Assembly: GCF_014648175.1 (NCBI RefSeq)
Contig: NZ_BMQP01000038.1
Coordinates: 1-64,000, forward strand
Origin: Planobispora rosea
Lineage (GTDB): Bacteria > Actinomycetota > Actinomycetes > Streptosporangiales > Streptosporangiaceae
Reading direction: 5' to 3'
DNA: 64,000 nt
Part shown: in pieces, positions 7,958 through 16,758 of the stretch
Layout: every line of letters begins with the position of its first letter
How positions within the stretch are numbered: position 1 is the stretch's first letter
Position numbers and translations under genes: made by a program
Notes under the pieces: generated by a model
Database searches by the model: none
Told to the model about the DNA's origin: nothing
What the model saw: only the letters and a program-made list of their open reading frames with translations

Positions 7958-8662
7958 TCAGGTGAGCCTGTTGCGGAGCGGGACGTCGCGGATGATCGGC
8001 CAGGTCATCGCCAGGCCGAGCAGGAAACAGCCCAGGCCGGTCGCCAGGGCCGTCAGGACGGTCGGCGTGGAGACGACGCCCAGAGGCATGGAGATGAAGG
8101 GCAGCCTGAGATCCGCGCCGATGGCGGCCTCGCCCAGCACGACCAGCCCGATGCCGAACGGGATCGACAGCAGCCCGCCGCCCTGCCAGCGGTAGAAGGC
8201 CGCCCCCATGAAGGTCCCGGCGACGATCCAGACGAGGAACTCGACGAGGTACTCGGTGAAGACCAGCGGCACCTGGGTCGGCGAGGCGAACAGGTGCGGC
8301 CTGGCCAGTTCCTGCGTCCAGCCGGCCACGCTGTACAGGAGCGTCTCCAGCAGGTAGCCCACCACGAGCAGGGCGGACAGGACGGGCGCGTACAACGCGA
8401 CGGTCACCGCCGCCTGCGCGCCGAACTGCCTGCGGGTCTGTCCGTGCGCGATGTAGAGCGGGAGGAACTCCCGGACCAGGGCGACGCCGACGAACAGCGC
8501 GAACCAGCGGGGCACCTGCGTCGCGCCCTCCCACACGCTCCTGTCGAGCGTTCCGAAGATCGCGATACAGATCGTGATCAGCGTCGTGACCGCGTAGAAG
8601 GCCGCCCAGAGGATCCCGGCGAAGTAGATCTGGGCGGCGAGCAGACGGCTGGGGAATCTCAT
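7958..8662 (-). CDS. ABC transporter membrane subunit
   Basis: This 234-residue integral membrane protein has about six hydrophobic spans, for example AGILWAAFYAVTTLITICIA near residue 15, and segments around residues 75-100, 140-160 and 195-215. It overlaps the upstream ATPase gene by four bases (ATGA), so it is its permease partner. The preceding YtrA-type regulator makes this a GntR-ABC operon of the kind often induced by cell-envelope stress or peptide antibiotics in Gram-positive bacteria. Sequence similarity to named permeases is weak, so the substrate is unknown. Confidence 0.85.
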   Translation of the reverse strand: MRFPSRLLAAQIYFAGILWAAFYAVTTLITICIAIFGTLDRSVWEGATQVPRWFALFVGVALVREFLPLYIAHGQTRRQFGAQAAVTVALYAPVLSALLVVGYLLETLLYSVAGWTQELARPHLFASPTQVPLVFTEYLVEFLVWIVAGTFMGAAFYRWQGGGLLSIPFGIGLVVLGEAAIGADLRLPFISMPLGVVSTPTVLTALATGLGCFLLGLAMTWPIIRDVPLRNRLT

Positions 8663-9585
8663 CGGGCGTCTCCAAACGGGTTCGCGGAGGCGTCCGCGGC
8701 CGGTACGGCGGGCGCGGCGTCCCCGGAGCCTTCGGTGAGGTGGACGAACAGGTCCTGCATGGCGATCGGGCCGAGTTCGAGCCCGGCCTCGCGGGCCTTC
8801 CTGCGCTGGGCCTCGTCGAGGTCGCCGTAGACCATCGCCGAGGCGGTCGGGCCGAGCCGCTTGGCGCCCAGCACGGTGAGCCCGGCGGTGAACGCCTCCA
8901 CCTGACCGGCGGGACCGGTGACGGAGGTGCCGCGCGACAGCAGTGTCTGGCTCTCCTCGTGCAGGACCAGCCTGCCCCGGTCGATGATCACGACCTCCTC
9001 GAACAGCGAGCTGTACTCCTCGATCAGGTGGGTGGAGAGGATGATCGTGCGCGGGTGCTCCATGAAGTCGGCGAGCAGCGCGTCGTAGAAGGCGTAGCGG
9101 GAGGGCGCGTCCATGCCCAGGTAGGACTCGTCGAACATGGTCAGCTGTGACCGGCCGGCCAGCCCGACCACCACGCCCAGCGCCGAGCGCTGTCCCTTCG
9201 ACATCTCCTTCACCTTCATGTTCCGCCGCAGGCCGAACCGGTCCAGCAGCTCGCCGGCGTAGGCGGCGTCCCAGTGGGGGCGCAGCCACTCGGCGAAGTA
9301 GAGGGCGTCCTCGACCTTGTCGATGTCGATCGTCTCGCCCGCGTCCCTGATCAGGCAGATCTCCCGGGTGATCGCCGCGTTCTCGAACACCGGGTGCCCG
9401 CCGACCCGGACCGTGCCGCCGGACTCCCTGCGGAAACCGGCCAGCACCGACATCAGGGTGGTCTTGCCGGACCCGTTCCGGCCGAGCAGTCCGTAGATCT
9501 TGCCGCCGTCGAGCGAGAAGGTCATGTCGTCGATGGCCCGGACGTCACCGTAGTTCACCCGCAAGCCGCTGACCTCGATGTTCAT
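8659..9585 (-). CDS. ABC transporter ATP-binding protein (YtrB-like)
   Basis: This 308-residue ABC ATPase opens MNIEVSGLRVNYGDVRAID. Walker A is LLGRNGSGKTTLMS (about residues 34-47), the signature appears as MSKGQRSALGVVVGLAG, and Walker B is LTMFDESYLGMDAPSR. The signature SKGQ and Walker B FDES are variants typical of the YtrB subgroup rather than LSGGQ and LDEP. The start codon overlaps the stop of the GntR gene by four bases, and the end overlaps the permease by four bases. It is expected to power the adjacent membrane subunit. Confidence 0.93.
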   Translation of the reverse strand: MNIEVSGLRVNYGDVRAIDDMTFSLDGGKIYGLLGRNGSGKTTLMSVLAGFRRESGGTVRVGGHPVFENAAITREICLIRDAGETIDIDKVEDALYFAEWLRPHWDAAYAGELLDRFGLRRNMKVKEMSKGQRSALGVVVGLAGRSQLTMFDESYLGMDAPSRYAFYDALLADFMEHPRTIILSTHLIEEYSSLFEEVVIIDRGRLVLHEESQTLLSRGTSVTGPAGQVEAFTAGLTVLGAKRLGPTASAMVYGDLDEAQRRKAREAGLELGPIAMQDLFVHLTEGSGDAAPAVPAADASANPFGDAR

Positions 9586-9944
9586 GCGTTCCTCTCCAGC
9601 TCGTCGATGCGCTTGACGATGTCGCCCAGCGGGATCCCGATCGCCTTCGCCTCGGCCACCATCGGGTCGACCACGTCGGCGAAGAAGCGCTCCCGGCGCT
9701 GCGCCCGCAACTCGTCCCGGGCGGCCGGACTGACGAACATCCCGATCCCTCGTTTCTTGTAGAGAACCCCTTCGTCGACCAGCTGCTGGAACGCCTTGGC
9801 CGCCGTGGCCGGGTTGATCCGGTAGAACGCGGCGTACTGGTTGGTCGACATGACCTGCTCGTCGCCCTGCAACGCTCCGCTCAGCACGTCGGCCTTGATG
9901 CGGTCGGCGATCTGCCGGTAGATCGGGCTCCGGTCGTCGAACAT
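9582..9944 (-). CDS. GntR-family transcriptional regulator, YtrA subfamily
   Basis: This 120-residue regulator has an N-terminal winged helix (SPIYRQIADRIKADVLSG, then STNQYAAFYRINPATAAKAF, then LVDEGVLYKKRGIGMFV) and only a short C-terminal tail of about 50 residues, which defines the YtrA subfamily. Such proteins repress their own ABC operon. GGAG lies eight bases before the chosen ATG; a GTG one codon earlier is possible. A perfect inverted repeat overlaps the promoter immediately upstream and is the likely autoregulatory site. Confidence 0.93.
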   Translation of the reverse strand: MFDDRSPIYRQIADRIKADVLSGALQGDEQVMSTNQYAAFYRINPATAAKAFQQLVDEGVLYKKRGIGMFVSPAARDELRAQRRERFFADVVDPMVAEAKAIGIPLGDIVKRIDELERNA

Positions 9945-9959
9945 CACACCTACTCCGTC

Positions 9960-9983
9960 GGTTCATTACTCATGCAATGAACC
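9960..9983. promoter_or_regulatory. Inverted-repeat operator of the YtrA-type operon
   Basis: GGTTCATT (9960-9967) and AATGAACC (9976-9983) form a perfect inverted repeat with an 8-bp spacer. It begins within the -10 hexamer and covers the expected transcription start, the usual placement for an autorepressing GntR/YtrA protein. Binding by the adjacent regulator is inference from position and symmetry. Confidence 0.7.
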
Positions 9984-10009
9984 ATAGAAGACAGGCGGGC
10001 ACGCGTCAA
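9981..10009 (-). promoter_or_regulatory. Sigma-70-type promoter of the GntR-ABC operon
   Basis: On the minus strand TTGACG (10009-10004) is followed after exactly 17 bases by TATGGT (9986-9981), close to the housekeeping -35/-10 consensus. Transcription should start near 9974, about 30 bases before the GntR gene. The rest of the interval towards 10251 shows no other gene. Confidence 0.7.
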
Positions 10010-10251
10010 CGCCCCTTCGTCCGCACACACCCCCAGGGGATCCGCCTCCCGGCCGGCCGCCATCCGGTGACGGACTTCCGGCCGCCCTTGACCACCACGA
10101 CCCGGCAGGAGGCAGGCCCGGTGCCGCAGGCGCCGGCCGGTCCCCGACGTCGGCCGGGATCGAATATCTCAAGCATGGAAATGCGGCATGTTCACATAAA
10201 CGGACCGCTTTCCCCTAACTCCGCCAACCGATTCCTCATACCATCTCCTCC

Positions 10252-11715
10252 ATGCCTGAGGTGGATTTTGTACTTGCGATAATTTTCGGCCCTCCAGTGG
10301 CATTGGCGTTCTGCTCTGCCGCTTTCGCGGGGCGGTCGGCCCCCCACGGCCGCCACACGCGCGTGCGCCCGATCCATCTGATTCGGGGAACGACCCTGAG
10401 TGCGATCGGTATCGCGGTGACGGCGCTCATCGCGTGGTCCACCCATGAAGACGTCCACTATGACGACTTCGGATTGGCCATGACCTTCTGGGCGGCCATG
10501 TTCAGCGGGGCATTGTTCCTTCTCGGCCTGGGCCCGTTCGTCCCGTGGCTGCTCGGATTCCTCCCGCGGCACGCCGCACGGCTACCGCTCCCGTTCCGGC
10601 TGGCCTCCCGGGACCTGGCCGACGACCGTTCCCGTACGGCCCCCGCGATCGCGCTGACGATGATCGCGACCGCCCTCGCCGTCACGATAACGATCACCGA
10701 GGTCGCCGAGACGGCACAGCAGAGGGCGCAGTACCACCCGCAAGGCAGACCCGGCGCCCTGATCGTGGAGGTCTTCACCGATGACGGGGCGGCGGCCGCA
10801 CGCACGGCCGTCCGGCACGAGTTGCCCGGGGTGCCCATCGCGCAGAGCTATCGTCCGCGCGAGCACGGGCACTTCAGCCTGGGCATCGGGAACGTGGGAC
10901 CGTCGGAGACCGAGAGTGTCGATCCGTCCTACCTCATCGGCGACCGGGCGCTGCTCCACTACCTCACGGCAGACGCGTCGACGCCCTACGACGAGAACAC
11001 GGCCGTGGTCGTCACCACCGCCGATGCCGAAGTCGACCGGGTGCGGATCCACTATGACGCGCCTGGTGGCGGCCTCCCCCCGGCCGGCGGTGATACCGCC
11101 CTGTCCGGCAAGACCGTCCCCGCGATCACCGTCAGGCCCGGTGACCCTCGCGTGAATAAGATCTTCGTCCCCGCGAAGGTCGTGCGGGACCTCGGCTTCC
11201 AGCTGGCCCCGGAGAAGATGATCATCGATCCCTCCGTCCACCGGGTCTCGGCGGCCGAGCAGGAGCGGCTCGACCGCCGCCTGGGTGACAGCGCGACCAC
11301 CTACGTCGAGCGGGGATTCCAGCCCTCGGACCGCTGGCTGGGCCTCGTCGGAACGTTGATCGCCTTCGCCTCCTGCGGTGCGCTGGCCGCGACCGCGCCG
11401 GCAGCCGTCGGCGCGCGGTCACGGCGGGTGCTCCGGCGGGTCGGCGGCGGCTCGACCGCGACCATGCGGTTGTTCGCCGCGTGCCGGACGGGGCTGGGCA
11501 CCGCCTGCGGAACCGTGACGGGCGCGGTCGCCGGGTCCGTCGCCGGCCGGATGCTGGCATGGCCCATGACCGCTTCGGCCGACTGGGAGCCGATCGAACG
11601 GGCCCCCTTCGACACCCCGTGGTGGACGATCATCGCTCTGTCCGCCGGACTGCCCGTGCTCACCGCCGCGATCGCGGCTCTGCTCCCGCCCGCGGCTCCG
11701 CGCGAGCACGCGTGA
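10252..11715 (+). CDS. FtsX-like permease-type membrane protein without a cognate ATPase
   Basis: This 487-residue membrane protein has about three spans in the first 105 residues and a fourth at about residues 130-150 (APAIALTMIATALAVTITIT). A large extracytoplasmic region of about 190 residues follows, then three C-terminal spans. The segment FRLASRDLADDRSRTAPAIA is the typical entry of the second half of long FtsX-like ABC permeases, and the three-span tail matches an FtsX domain. Compared with the usual roughly 800 residues it lacks the first FtsX/MacB half, and no ATPase gene adjoins it. It is either a divergent stand-alone permease or a decayed one. No ribosome site is visible before the ATG. 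Confidence 0.75.
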   Translation: MPEVDFVLAIIFGPPVALAFCSAAFAGRSAPHGRHTRVRPIHLIRGTTLSAIGIAVTALIAWSTHEDVHYDDFGLAMTFWAAMFSGALFLLGLGPFVPWLLGFLPRHAARLPLPFRLASRDLADDRSRTAPAIALTMIATALAVTITITEVAETAQQRAQYHPQGRPGALIVEVFTDDGAAAARTAVRHELPGVPIAQSYRPREHGHFSLGIGNVGPSETESVDPSYLIGDRALLHYLTADASTPYDENTAVVVTTADAEVDRVRIHYDAPGGGLPPAGGDTALSGKTVPAITVRPGDPRVNKIFVPAKVVRDLGFQLAPEKMIIDPSVHRVSAAEQERLDRRLGDSATTYVERGFQPSDRWLGLVGTLIAFASCGALAATAPAAVGARSRRVLRRVGGGSTATMRLFAACRTGLGTACGTVTGAVAGSVAGRMLAWPMTASADWEPIERAPFDTPWWTIIALSAGLPVLTAAIAALLPPAAPREHA

Positions 11716-11787
11716 ACGCCCTCCGCTACGGGGTCGCGACGCCGTACCGGGGACCGCGCCGGACCGGTGCTCCCGGAGGAAGAGCGG

Positions 11788-13257
11788 TCAGGAGGCGCAC
11801 AGGGTGCCGCGGCTGCCCTCCACGGGGATCCGCACCAGCATGCGGGTGTCTCCGGGAACGGACCGGACGGTGATCGACCCGTTGTGGCGCTGGGTCACGA
11901 TGCGGTAGGAGAGGTGCAGGCCGAGACCGGTTCCCTTGCCGACGTCCTTGGTCGTGTAGAAGGGTTCGAAGATCCGGGAGAGGGAGTCGGCCGGGATCCC
12001 GCTCCCGCTGTCGCCTATCTCCACCGTCAGGCAGTTTCCCTCAAGGGATGTCCGCAGGGTGAGCGTTCCCCGGCCGTCCATCGCGTCGACGGCGTTGTCG
12101 ATGAGGTTCGTCCAGACCTGGTTGAGCTCCGTCGGATATCCCAGGATCTCGGGGATCTCCGCGTCGTACTCCCGCACGACGCGCACCTCTGAGAGCTTGG
12201 ACCGCAGGACCGTCAAGGTGGCCTCCAGGCCGTCCGTCACCGAGAAGCGCTGTTCGGGGGCGCGGTCCAGGTTCGCGTAGTCGCGAGTGGCGGCGATCAG
12301 CGCGGAGATTCGCGGGGCGGCGATCTGCAGTTCGTTCACCAGTCCCCGGACCTCCAGCAGCGCCGCCAGATGGTCGAGTGCGACCGGAACGGCGCCGGAG
12401 TGCAGGCCGGCCGTCCGCCGGGCCAGCCACTCCTGTGAGAGGCCGAGATCGGCGAGTGCCGACGCCAGGCGGGCGGCCCGCGCGGCCCCCTGCTCGTCGG
12501 CCCAGTCCGCGATCTCGTCCTCGATGTCCGCCAGCGTGACGGGGTCGGTCTCGGTGGGGGCGGGAGTGTCCAGGGCGTCGTCCGCGGTCCGCGCCAGGGC
12601 GTCCCGTTCCTCGTCCGTGGCGATGCGCCCCCAGGCCGACGCGGTGTCCGTGAGCCGCGCCACCGCGGGCCGCAGTTCCTGGGCGGCGCGCGCCACGGCG
12701 GCCGCCGGGTTGTTCAGCTCGTGGGCCAGGCCCGCCGCGAGCGTGCCCAGCGCCATCACCGTCGCCCGGTTGCGCGCCTGAAGCTCGGAGGCCTTGATGC
12801 GCCAGGCGAGGACCGGCAGCAGGACCCGCGCCACGCTCGGACAGCGGACGAGCATCTCGAAGAAGACCGGCTTGGGGTAGACCAGCACGGTCGTCTCGCC
12901 GACCGCGGTGACGGTGGCGACATAGCCTCCGTCGGTCAGCAGGGGCAGCTCACCGGTGAACCCGTGGGCCGCCGTCGGCTTGCCGTCCTGTCCGCCGTCC
13001 GGCTTCGAGCGCGTCGTGTGACGGGTCAGGATCTCCTCGCGCCCGTCCTCCACCTTGGTGACCACGAGCTCACCGTCGAGCAGCACGTAGAACTCGGTCG
13101 CCGGGTCACCGTCGCGGAACAGCACCTCGCCATCGGCCAGCCTTCTCCGCCGGGCCGCCGTGGCGAGCCATTCATATTGCTCCTCCGTGACCCCGGCGAA
13201 GAGCTCGATGGAGGTCAAAAGGGAGCGGAGCCGCTGAGCATCCTCAGCATCGGCCAT
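11788..13257 (-). CDS. Sensor histidine kinase with N-terminal cyclic-nucleotide-binding domain
   Basis: This 489-residue protein has no membrane span. Residues about 15-145 form a cyclic-nucleotide-binding fold (ELFAGVTEEQYEWLA, FYVLLDGELVVTKV). The H-box GTLAAGLAHELNNPAAAVAR carries the phospho-acceptor His179, and the ATPase domain has VWTNLIDNAVDAM (N box), GDSGSGIP (G1) and GTGLGLHLSYRI (G2). GGAGG precedes the ATG. It diverges from a UBP zinc-finger gene and a receiver/reductase fusion. The fusion carries the only receiver domain with a visible acceptor Asp in the window, so it is a plausible partner. The effector bound by the N-terminal domain is unknown. Confidence 0.93.
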   Translation of the reverse strand: MADAEDAQRLRSLLTSIELFAGVTEEQYEWLATAARRRRLADGEVLFRDGDPATEFYVLLDGELVVTKVEDGREEILTRHTTRSKPDGGQDGKPTAAHGFTGELPLLTDGGYVATVTAVGETTVLVYPKPVFFEMLVRCPSVARVLLPVLAWRIKASELQARNRATVMALGTLAAGLAHELNNPAAAVARAAQELRPAVARLTDTASAWGRIATDEERDALARTADDALDTPAPTETDPVTLADIEDEIADWADEQGAARAARLASALADLGLSQEWLARRTAGLHSGAVPVALDHLAALLEVRGLVNELQIAAPRISALIAATRDYANLDRAPEQRFSVTDGLEATLTVLRSKLSEVRVVREYDAEIPEILGYPTELNQVWTNLIDNAVDAMDGRGTLTLRTSLEGNCLTVEIGDSGSGIPADSLSRIFEPFYTTKDVGKGTGLGLHLSYRIVTQRHNGSITVRSVPGDTRMLVRIPVEGSRGTLCAS

Positions 13258-13394
13258 GGTTCCTCCATTTGGAGCCGATCCCGGACGCCCGCCCGGCCAG
13301 TTCTCAGCGAGTTTCCACCGTTTGAATATGCATCACCAGAACAGCAGGGGGCCAGGATGCTGCCATGCAGTATCCTGGCGGCACTAATACGTGA

Positions 13395-13418
13395 ATACGT
13401 ACGCCGATACGTACGCCG
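13395..13418. repeat. Tandem 12-bp repeat in a divergent promoter region
   Basis: ATACGTACGCCG is repeated without a gap at 13395-13406 and 13407-13418, in the 281-bp interval between the histidine kinase and the zinc-finger gene. The 10-mer TACGTACGCC inside it also occurs in the perfect dyad before the TOMM operon. It may be a regulator site. Confidence 0.55.
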
Positions 13419-13538
13419 AAATTAATCCGATTATCCGCGGGTTTTTTATCCGACAGACTCTGTCAGGTCCGCTCGGCGGAGGCCGCCGCCTCGTCCTAGA
13501 CTATTGTCCGCCCTTAGTTTCGCGCGGAAAGGTTCCTC

Positions 13539-13802
13539 GTGAGCGAATGCACACACCTCGACCAGATCCAGCGGGTGACCCCTAGCGCGAACGGCTGCGA
13601 AGACTGTCTCGCAATCGGTGATCTCTGGGTCCACCTGCGGTTGTGCCTGACGTGCGGCCATGTCGGCTGCTGCGATTCCTCCAAGAACCGGCATGCGACG
13701 AAGCACTACCGGAGCGCCGGGCATCCCGTGGTCTCCTCCCTCGAACCGGGTGAGGAGTGGGCCTGGTGTTACGTGGACCAGGTAGCGCTGGCACCTGCGT
13801 AA
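13539..13802 (+). CDS. UBP-type zinc-finger protein
   Basis: This 87-residue single-domain protein has the ZnF-UBP pattern: CTHLDQI, GCEDCLAIG, LRLCLTCGHVGCCDSS, then HATKHYRSAGHPVVSSLEPG and WAWCYVD. All expected Cys and His zinc ligands are present. In eukaryotes this domain binds the ubiquitin C-terminus; in actinobacteria its ligand is unknown. It lies 26 bases before the receiver/reductase fusion on the same strand and is probably co-transcribed. The GTG start has GAAAGG upstream. Confidence 0.93.
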   Translation: MSECTHLDQIQRVTPSANGCEDCLAIGDLWVHLRLCLTCGHVGCCDSSKNRHATKHYRSAGHPVVSSLEPGEEWAWCYVDQVALAPA

Positions 13803-13828
13803 ATCTCCCTTCCCGAGCAGGAGCCACG

Positions 13829-15505
13829 ATGAGCTCAGCCTCCCCGCCCAAACCTGTGATCCTCGCGGTGGACGACGATCCACAGGTTCTCCGCGCCGTC
13901 CGCCAGGACCTGAGAGTCGCGTACTCAAGCGATTACCGGATCCTGGGCGCATCCTCGGCGAAAGACGCTCTGGAGATTCTCGACGCTCTCGAACAGCGTG
14001 GCCAGGACCCGGCGCTCTTCCTCGCCGACCAGCGCATGCCGGACATGACCGGGGTGGATTTCCTGCTCGAAGCGGTGAGTCGTTACCCCGACGCCAAGCG
14101 TGTGCTGCTCACCGCATACGCGGAGACCGACGCCGCGATCACGGCGATCAACCGGGTCCGGCTCGACTACTACCTCATGAAGCCGTGGGACCCGCCCGAC
14201 GAACGGCTCTTCCCCATCCTCGACGATCTGCTCTCGGACTGGACGGCCGCCTACCGTCCCCAGTATCGCGGCATCCGCATCGTGGGCCATCTCGTCTCCC
14301 CTCAGACCCATGCCGTCCGCGACTTCCTCACCCGCAACGGACAGCCGTTCCAGTTCCTGAACGTCGAGAGGGATCCGGAGGCGCGGCGGCTGGTGGAGTC
14401 GCACCCCGCCCCTCACCCCGCCCTCCCCCTGGCCTTCTTCCCCGACGGCGCGGTGCTGTCCGCGCCGAGCAACAGCCAGCTCGCCGACCAGCTGGGCCTG
14501 GTGACCACCGCCTCCCGGCCGCACTACGACACCGTCATCATCGGCGCCGGCCCGGCGGGACTCGCCGCCGGTGTGTACGGCGCGTCGGAAGGACTTTCGA
14601 CGCTGATCCTGGACGCGGGCGTGCCGGGAGGACAGGCGGGGACGTCCAGCCTCATCGAGAACTATCTCGGTTTTCCCGCGGGCCTGTCCGGCGCGGACCT
14701 CACCCGCCGCGCCGTGACCCAGGCCACCCGGTTCGGGGCCGAGCTGCTCTATCCGGTGGAGGTCGTCGGCCTGCGCCGGGAGGACCCCGTGAAGATCATC
14801 GGACTCGGCGACGGCGCCGAGATCAGCGCCGGGACCGTCCTGCTGGCCATGGGGGTCTCCTACAACCGGCTCGACGTCCCCGGGGCCGAGCGTTTCGAGG
14901 GAGCCGGTCTCTACTACGGCGCGGCGACGACGGAGAGCGCTTCCTGCGTCTCCCAGCACGTGTTCATCATCGGCGCGGCCAACTCCGCCGGTCAGGGCGC
15001 GATCCACTTCTCCAAGTACGCCGCCAAGGTCACCTTGCTGGTGCGGGGTGAGTCGTTGCAGACGAGCATGTCCCAGTACCTGGTCGACGAGATCGAGCGG
15101 ATTCCCAACATCGAGGTCCGGGTGCGTACGCGGGTCGTCGGCCTCGAAGGCGATGAGAACCTGGAACGCCTCGTCCTCGTCGACGACGCCACCGGCGCCA
15201 CCTTCGAGGAGCCCGCCGAGTTCGTGTTCACCTTCATCGGGGCCCGGCCGCGGTCGGCCTGGCTCGGGGGCATGGTGGAGTGTGACGATCACGGTTTCGT
15301 CCTCACCGGATCCGACCTGATCCGGAGCGGGAAACTCCCGCCGTCCTGGCCGTTGGCGCGTGAGCCGTACCTGCTGGAGACGAGTGTCCCCGGCGTGTTC
15401 GCGGCCGGCGACATCCGGGCCAACTCGGTCAAACGTGTGGCGTCCGGCGTCGGGGAGGGAGCGATGGCGGTCTCACTCATCCACCGGCACCGCGCGAACG
15501 GCTGA
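13829..15505 (+). CDS. Receiver domain fused to a thioredoxin-reductase-like flavoprotein
   Basis: This 558-residue fusion has a receiver domain at residues about 9-130 (VDDDP acidic pocket, acceptor Asp67 in LADQRMPDM, LLTAYAE, and Lys in LMKPWDPP). A thioredoxin-like linker occupies about residues 150-230. A two-Rossmann flavoprotein follows from about residue 240 (VIIGAGPAGLAAGVYGASEG, VPGGQAGTSSLIENYLGFP, FIIGAANSAGQGAIHFSKY, GVFAAGDIRANSVKRVASGV). Where true thioredoxin reductases have the redox CxxC, this protein reads AATTESASC with a single Cys, so dithiol chemistry is unlikely. CAGGAG precedes the ATG. Phosphorylation by the divergent histidine kinase is inference. Confidence 0.93.
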   Translation: MSSASPPKPVILAVDDDPQVLRAVRQDLRVAYSSDYRILGASSAKDALEILDALEQRGQDPALFLADQRMPDMTGVDFLLEAVSRYPDAKRVLLTAYAETDAAITAINRVRLDYYLMKPWDPPDERLFPILDDLLSDWTAAYRPQYRGIRIVGHLVSPQTHAVRDFLTRNGQPFQFLNVERDPEARRLVESHPAPHPALPLAFFPDGAVLSAPSNSQLADQLGLVTTASRPHYDTVIIGAGPAGLAAGVYGASEGLSTLILDAGVPGGQAGTSSLIENYLGFPAGLSGADLTRRAVTQATRFGAELLYPVEVVGLRREDPVKIIGLGDGAEISAGTVLLAMGVSYNRLDVPGAERFEGAGLYYGAATTESASCVSQHVFIIGAANSAGQGAIHFSKYAAKVTLLVRGESLQTSMSQYLVDEIERIPNIEVRVRTRVVGLEGDENLERLVLVDDATGATFEEPAEFVFTFIGARPRSAWLGGMVECDDHGFVLTGSDLIRSGKLPPSWPLAREPYLLETSVPGVFAAGDIRANSVKRVASGVGEGAMAVSLIHRHRANG

Positions 15506-15593
15506 ACGTGCTCCACACGGACACCCTGCCGCCTCCACGCGGACACCCTGCCGGTCGGTTGCGTCGCCCGACGCCGTCACCGCCCGTCCCGGG

Positions 15594-16577
15594 CTACGTG
15601 ACGGTGTCCCAGGAGAGCAGGCCGGAGGTGGCGATGAGATAGCCGAGCTGGGCCCTGCTGTTGCTGCCCAGCTGCTTGGAGATCTTCGCGATGTGCCCGC
15701 GGCAGGTGCGGACGTTGAGTCCCATCCGGCGGGCGATGGCGTCGTCGGTGTGACCCTCCACCAGCAGCCGGAGTATCGCGTGCTGAAGCTGGGACATCGA
15801 CTCCTTGCTGGTGGAAATGAAATTTTTCACGTCCACCGGAGTCGCCTGCCACCAGTCACGCTCGAAGACGTCCGCGAGAAACCTGACCAGCCCGCGGTGC
15901 TGTATTTCCAGGACGGATCTCAGCTCCAGATCGGCCGGAATGAACGCGACCTCCCGGTCCACGATGACCAAACGGTCCACGACCGAGGGAAGGGTTCGCA
16001 CCTGACCACCCCGGCCGGAAACCAGGCGCATGAATTCCAAGGTGCGCGGATTGAATCTCACCGCGTGTTGATAGATGATTCTGCTGCCGACACCGCGCCG
16101 GAACAGCGGTTGCATCTGCCCGTAGGTCAGGGTGAGCGGGTGGGCGTCCCCGCCGTTCCCCAGTTGCGTCAGGAGCAATTCTTCCCGGCTGCCGGACAGA
16201 CATTCTTCCAGGGCCGCCTCGACGGCCCGCGGGTCAGCGTGAATGATCAGCCAGTTGTGCTGCTGGCGCTGCTGGGTCGCGGAATACACCGCTTCCAGCG
16301 GCGCCAGCACCGCGTGCAGGCGGTGAATCCATTCCTCGCGCTCCTTTATCTCGTCGTTGAGCGGCCGGGAGAGCCGGATCACGGCCGACGAGGGGCGCAG
16401 CGGCACCCAGACATCCGAATGGTCCGACAGCGGGTGGAGGAGACCCAGCTCGACCAGGCACCGGGTCAGCTCACCCTTCGACACGCGGCCACGCTCGACC
16501 GCCGCGACATAGACGCGCGTCCCCTCGTCGCAGAGGCCTGGGCCGATGAGATCCTCGTCGCCGCTCTCCGCACACAT
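15594..16577 (-). CDS. LuxR-type helix-turn-helix regulator
   Basis: This 327-residue regulator has a C-terminal LuxR-like HTH (residues about 262-320: LQHAILRLLVEGHTDDAIAR, then RTCRGHIAKISKQLG). The region before it (residues about 140-250) resembles the phospholipase-D-like sensor fold of TrmB-type regulators, and the N-terminus looks like a winged helix (GRVSKGELTRCLVELGLL). It shares architecture and HTH wording with the second regulator near 53 kb. It diverges from the transposase-derived gene, so one intergenic region could serve both. The ligand is unknown. An unusually A+T-richer coding stretch occurs mid-gene. Confidence 0.85.
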   Translation of the reverse strand: MCAESGDEDLIGPGLCDEGTRVYVAAVERGRVSKGELTRCLVELGLLHPLSDHSDVWVPLRPSSAVIRLSRPLNDEIKEREEWIHRLHAVLAPLEAVYSATQQRQQHNWLIIHADPRAVEAALEECLSGSREELLLTQLGNGGDAHPLTLTYGQMQPLFRRGVGSRIIYQHAVRFNPRTLEFMRLVSGRGGQVRTLPSVVDRLVIVDREVAFIPADLELRSVLEIQHRGLVRFLADVFERDWWQATPVDVKNFISTSKESMSQLQHAILRLLVEGHTDDAIARRMGLNVRTCRGHIAKISKQLGSNSRAQLGYLIATSGLLSWDTVT

Positions 16578-16758
16578 CTCCGTGCCATGCCCCCCCGCCA
16601 GGATCCTGCACTACAGGATTCTGCTCCTTGAGCATCCACTCCCGTTCCCCCGGATGATGCAAGCTAGACGCGAGGGATATCCGTTCCAGAGAAACCAACG
16701 CTATCCGAGTGGATCAGACCCGTGCAACCTTAACTCCACCCAGGGTTCAACCAGATCA

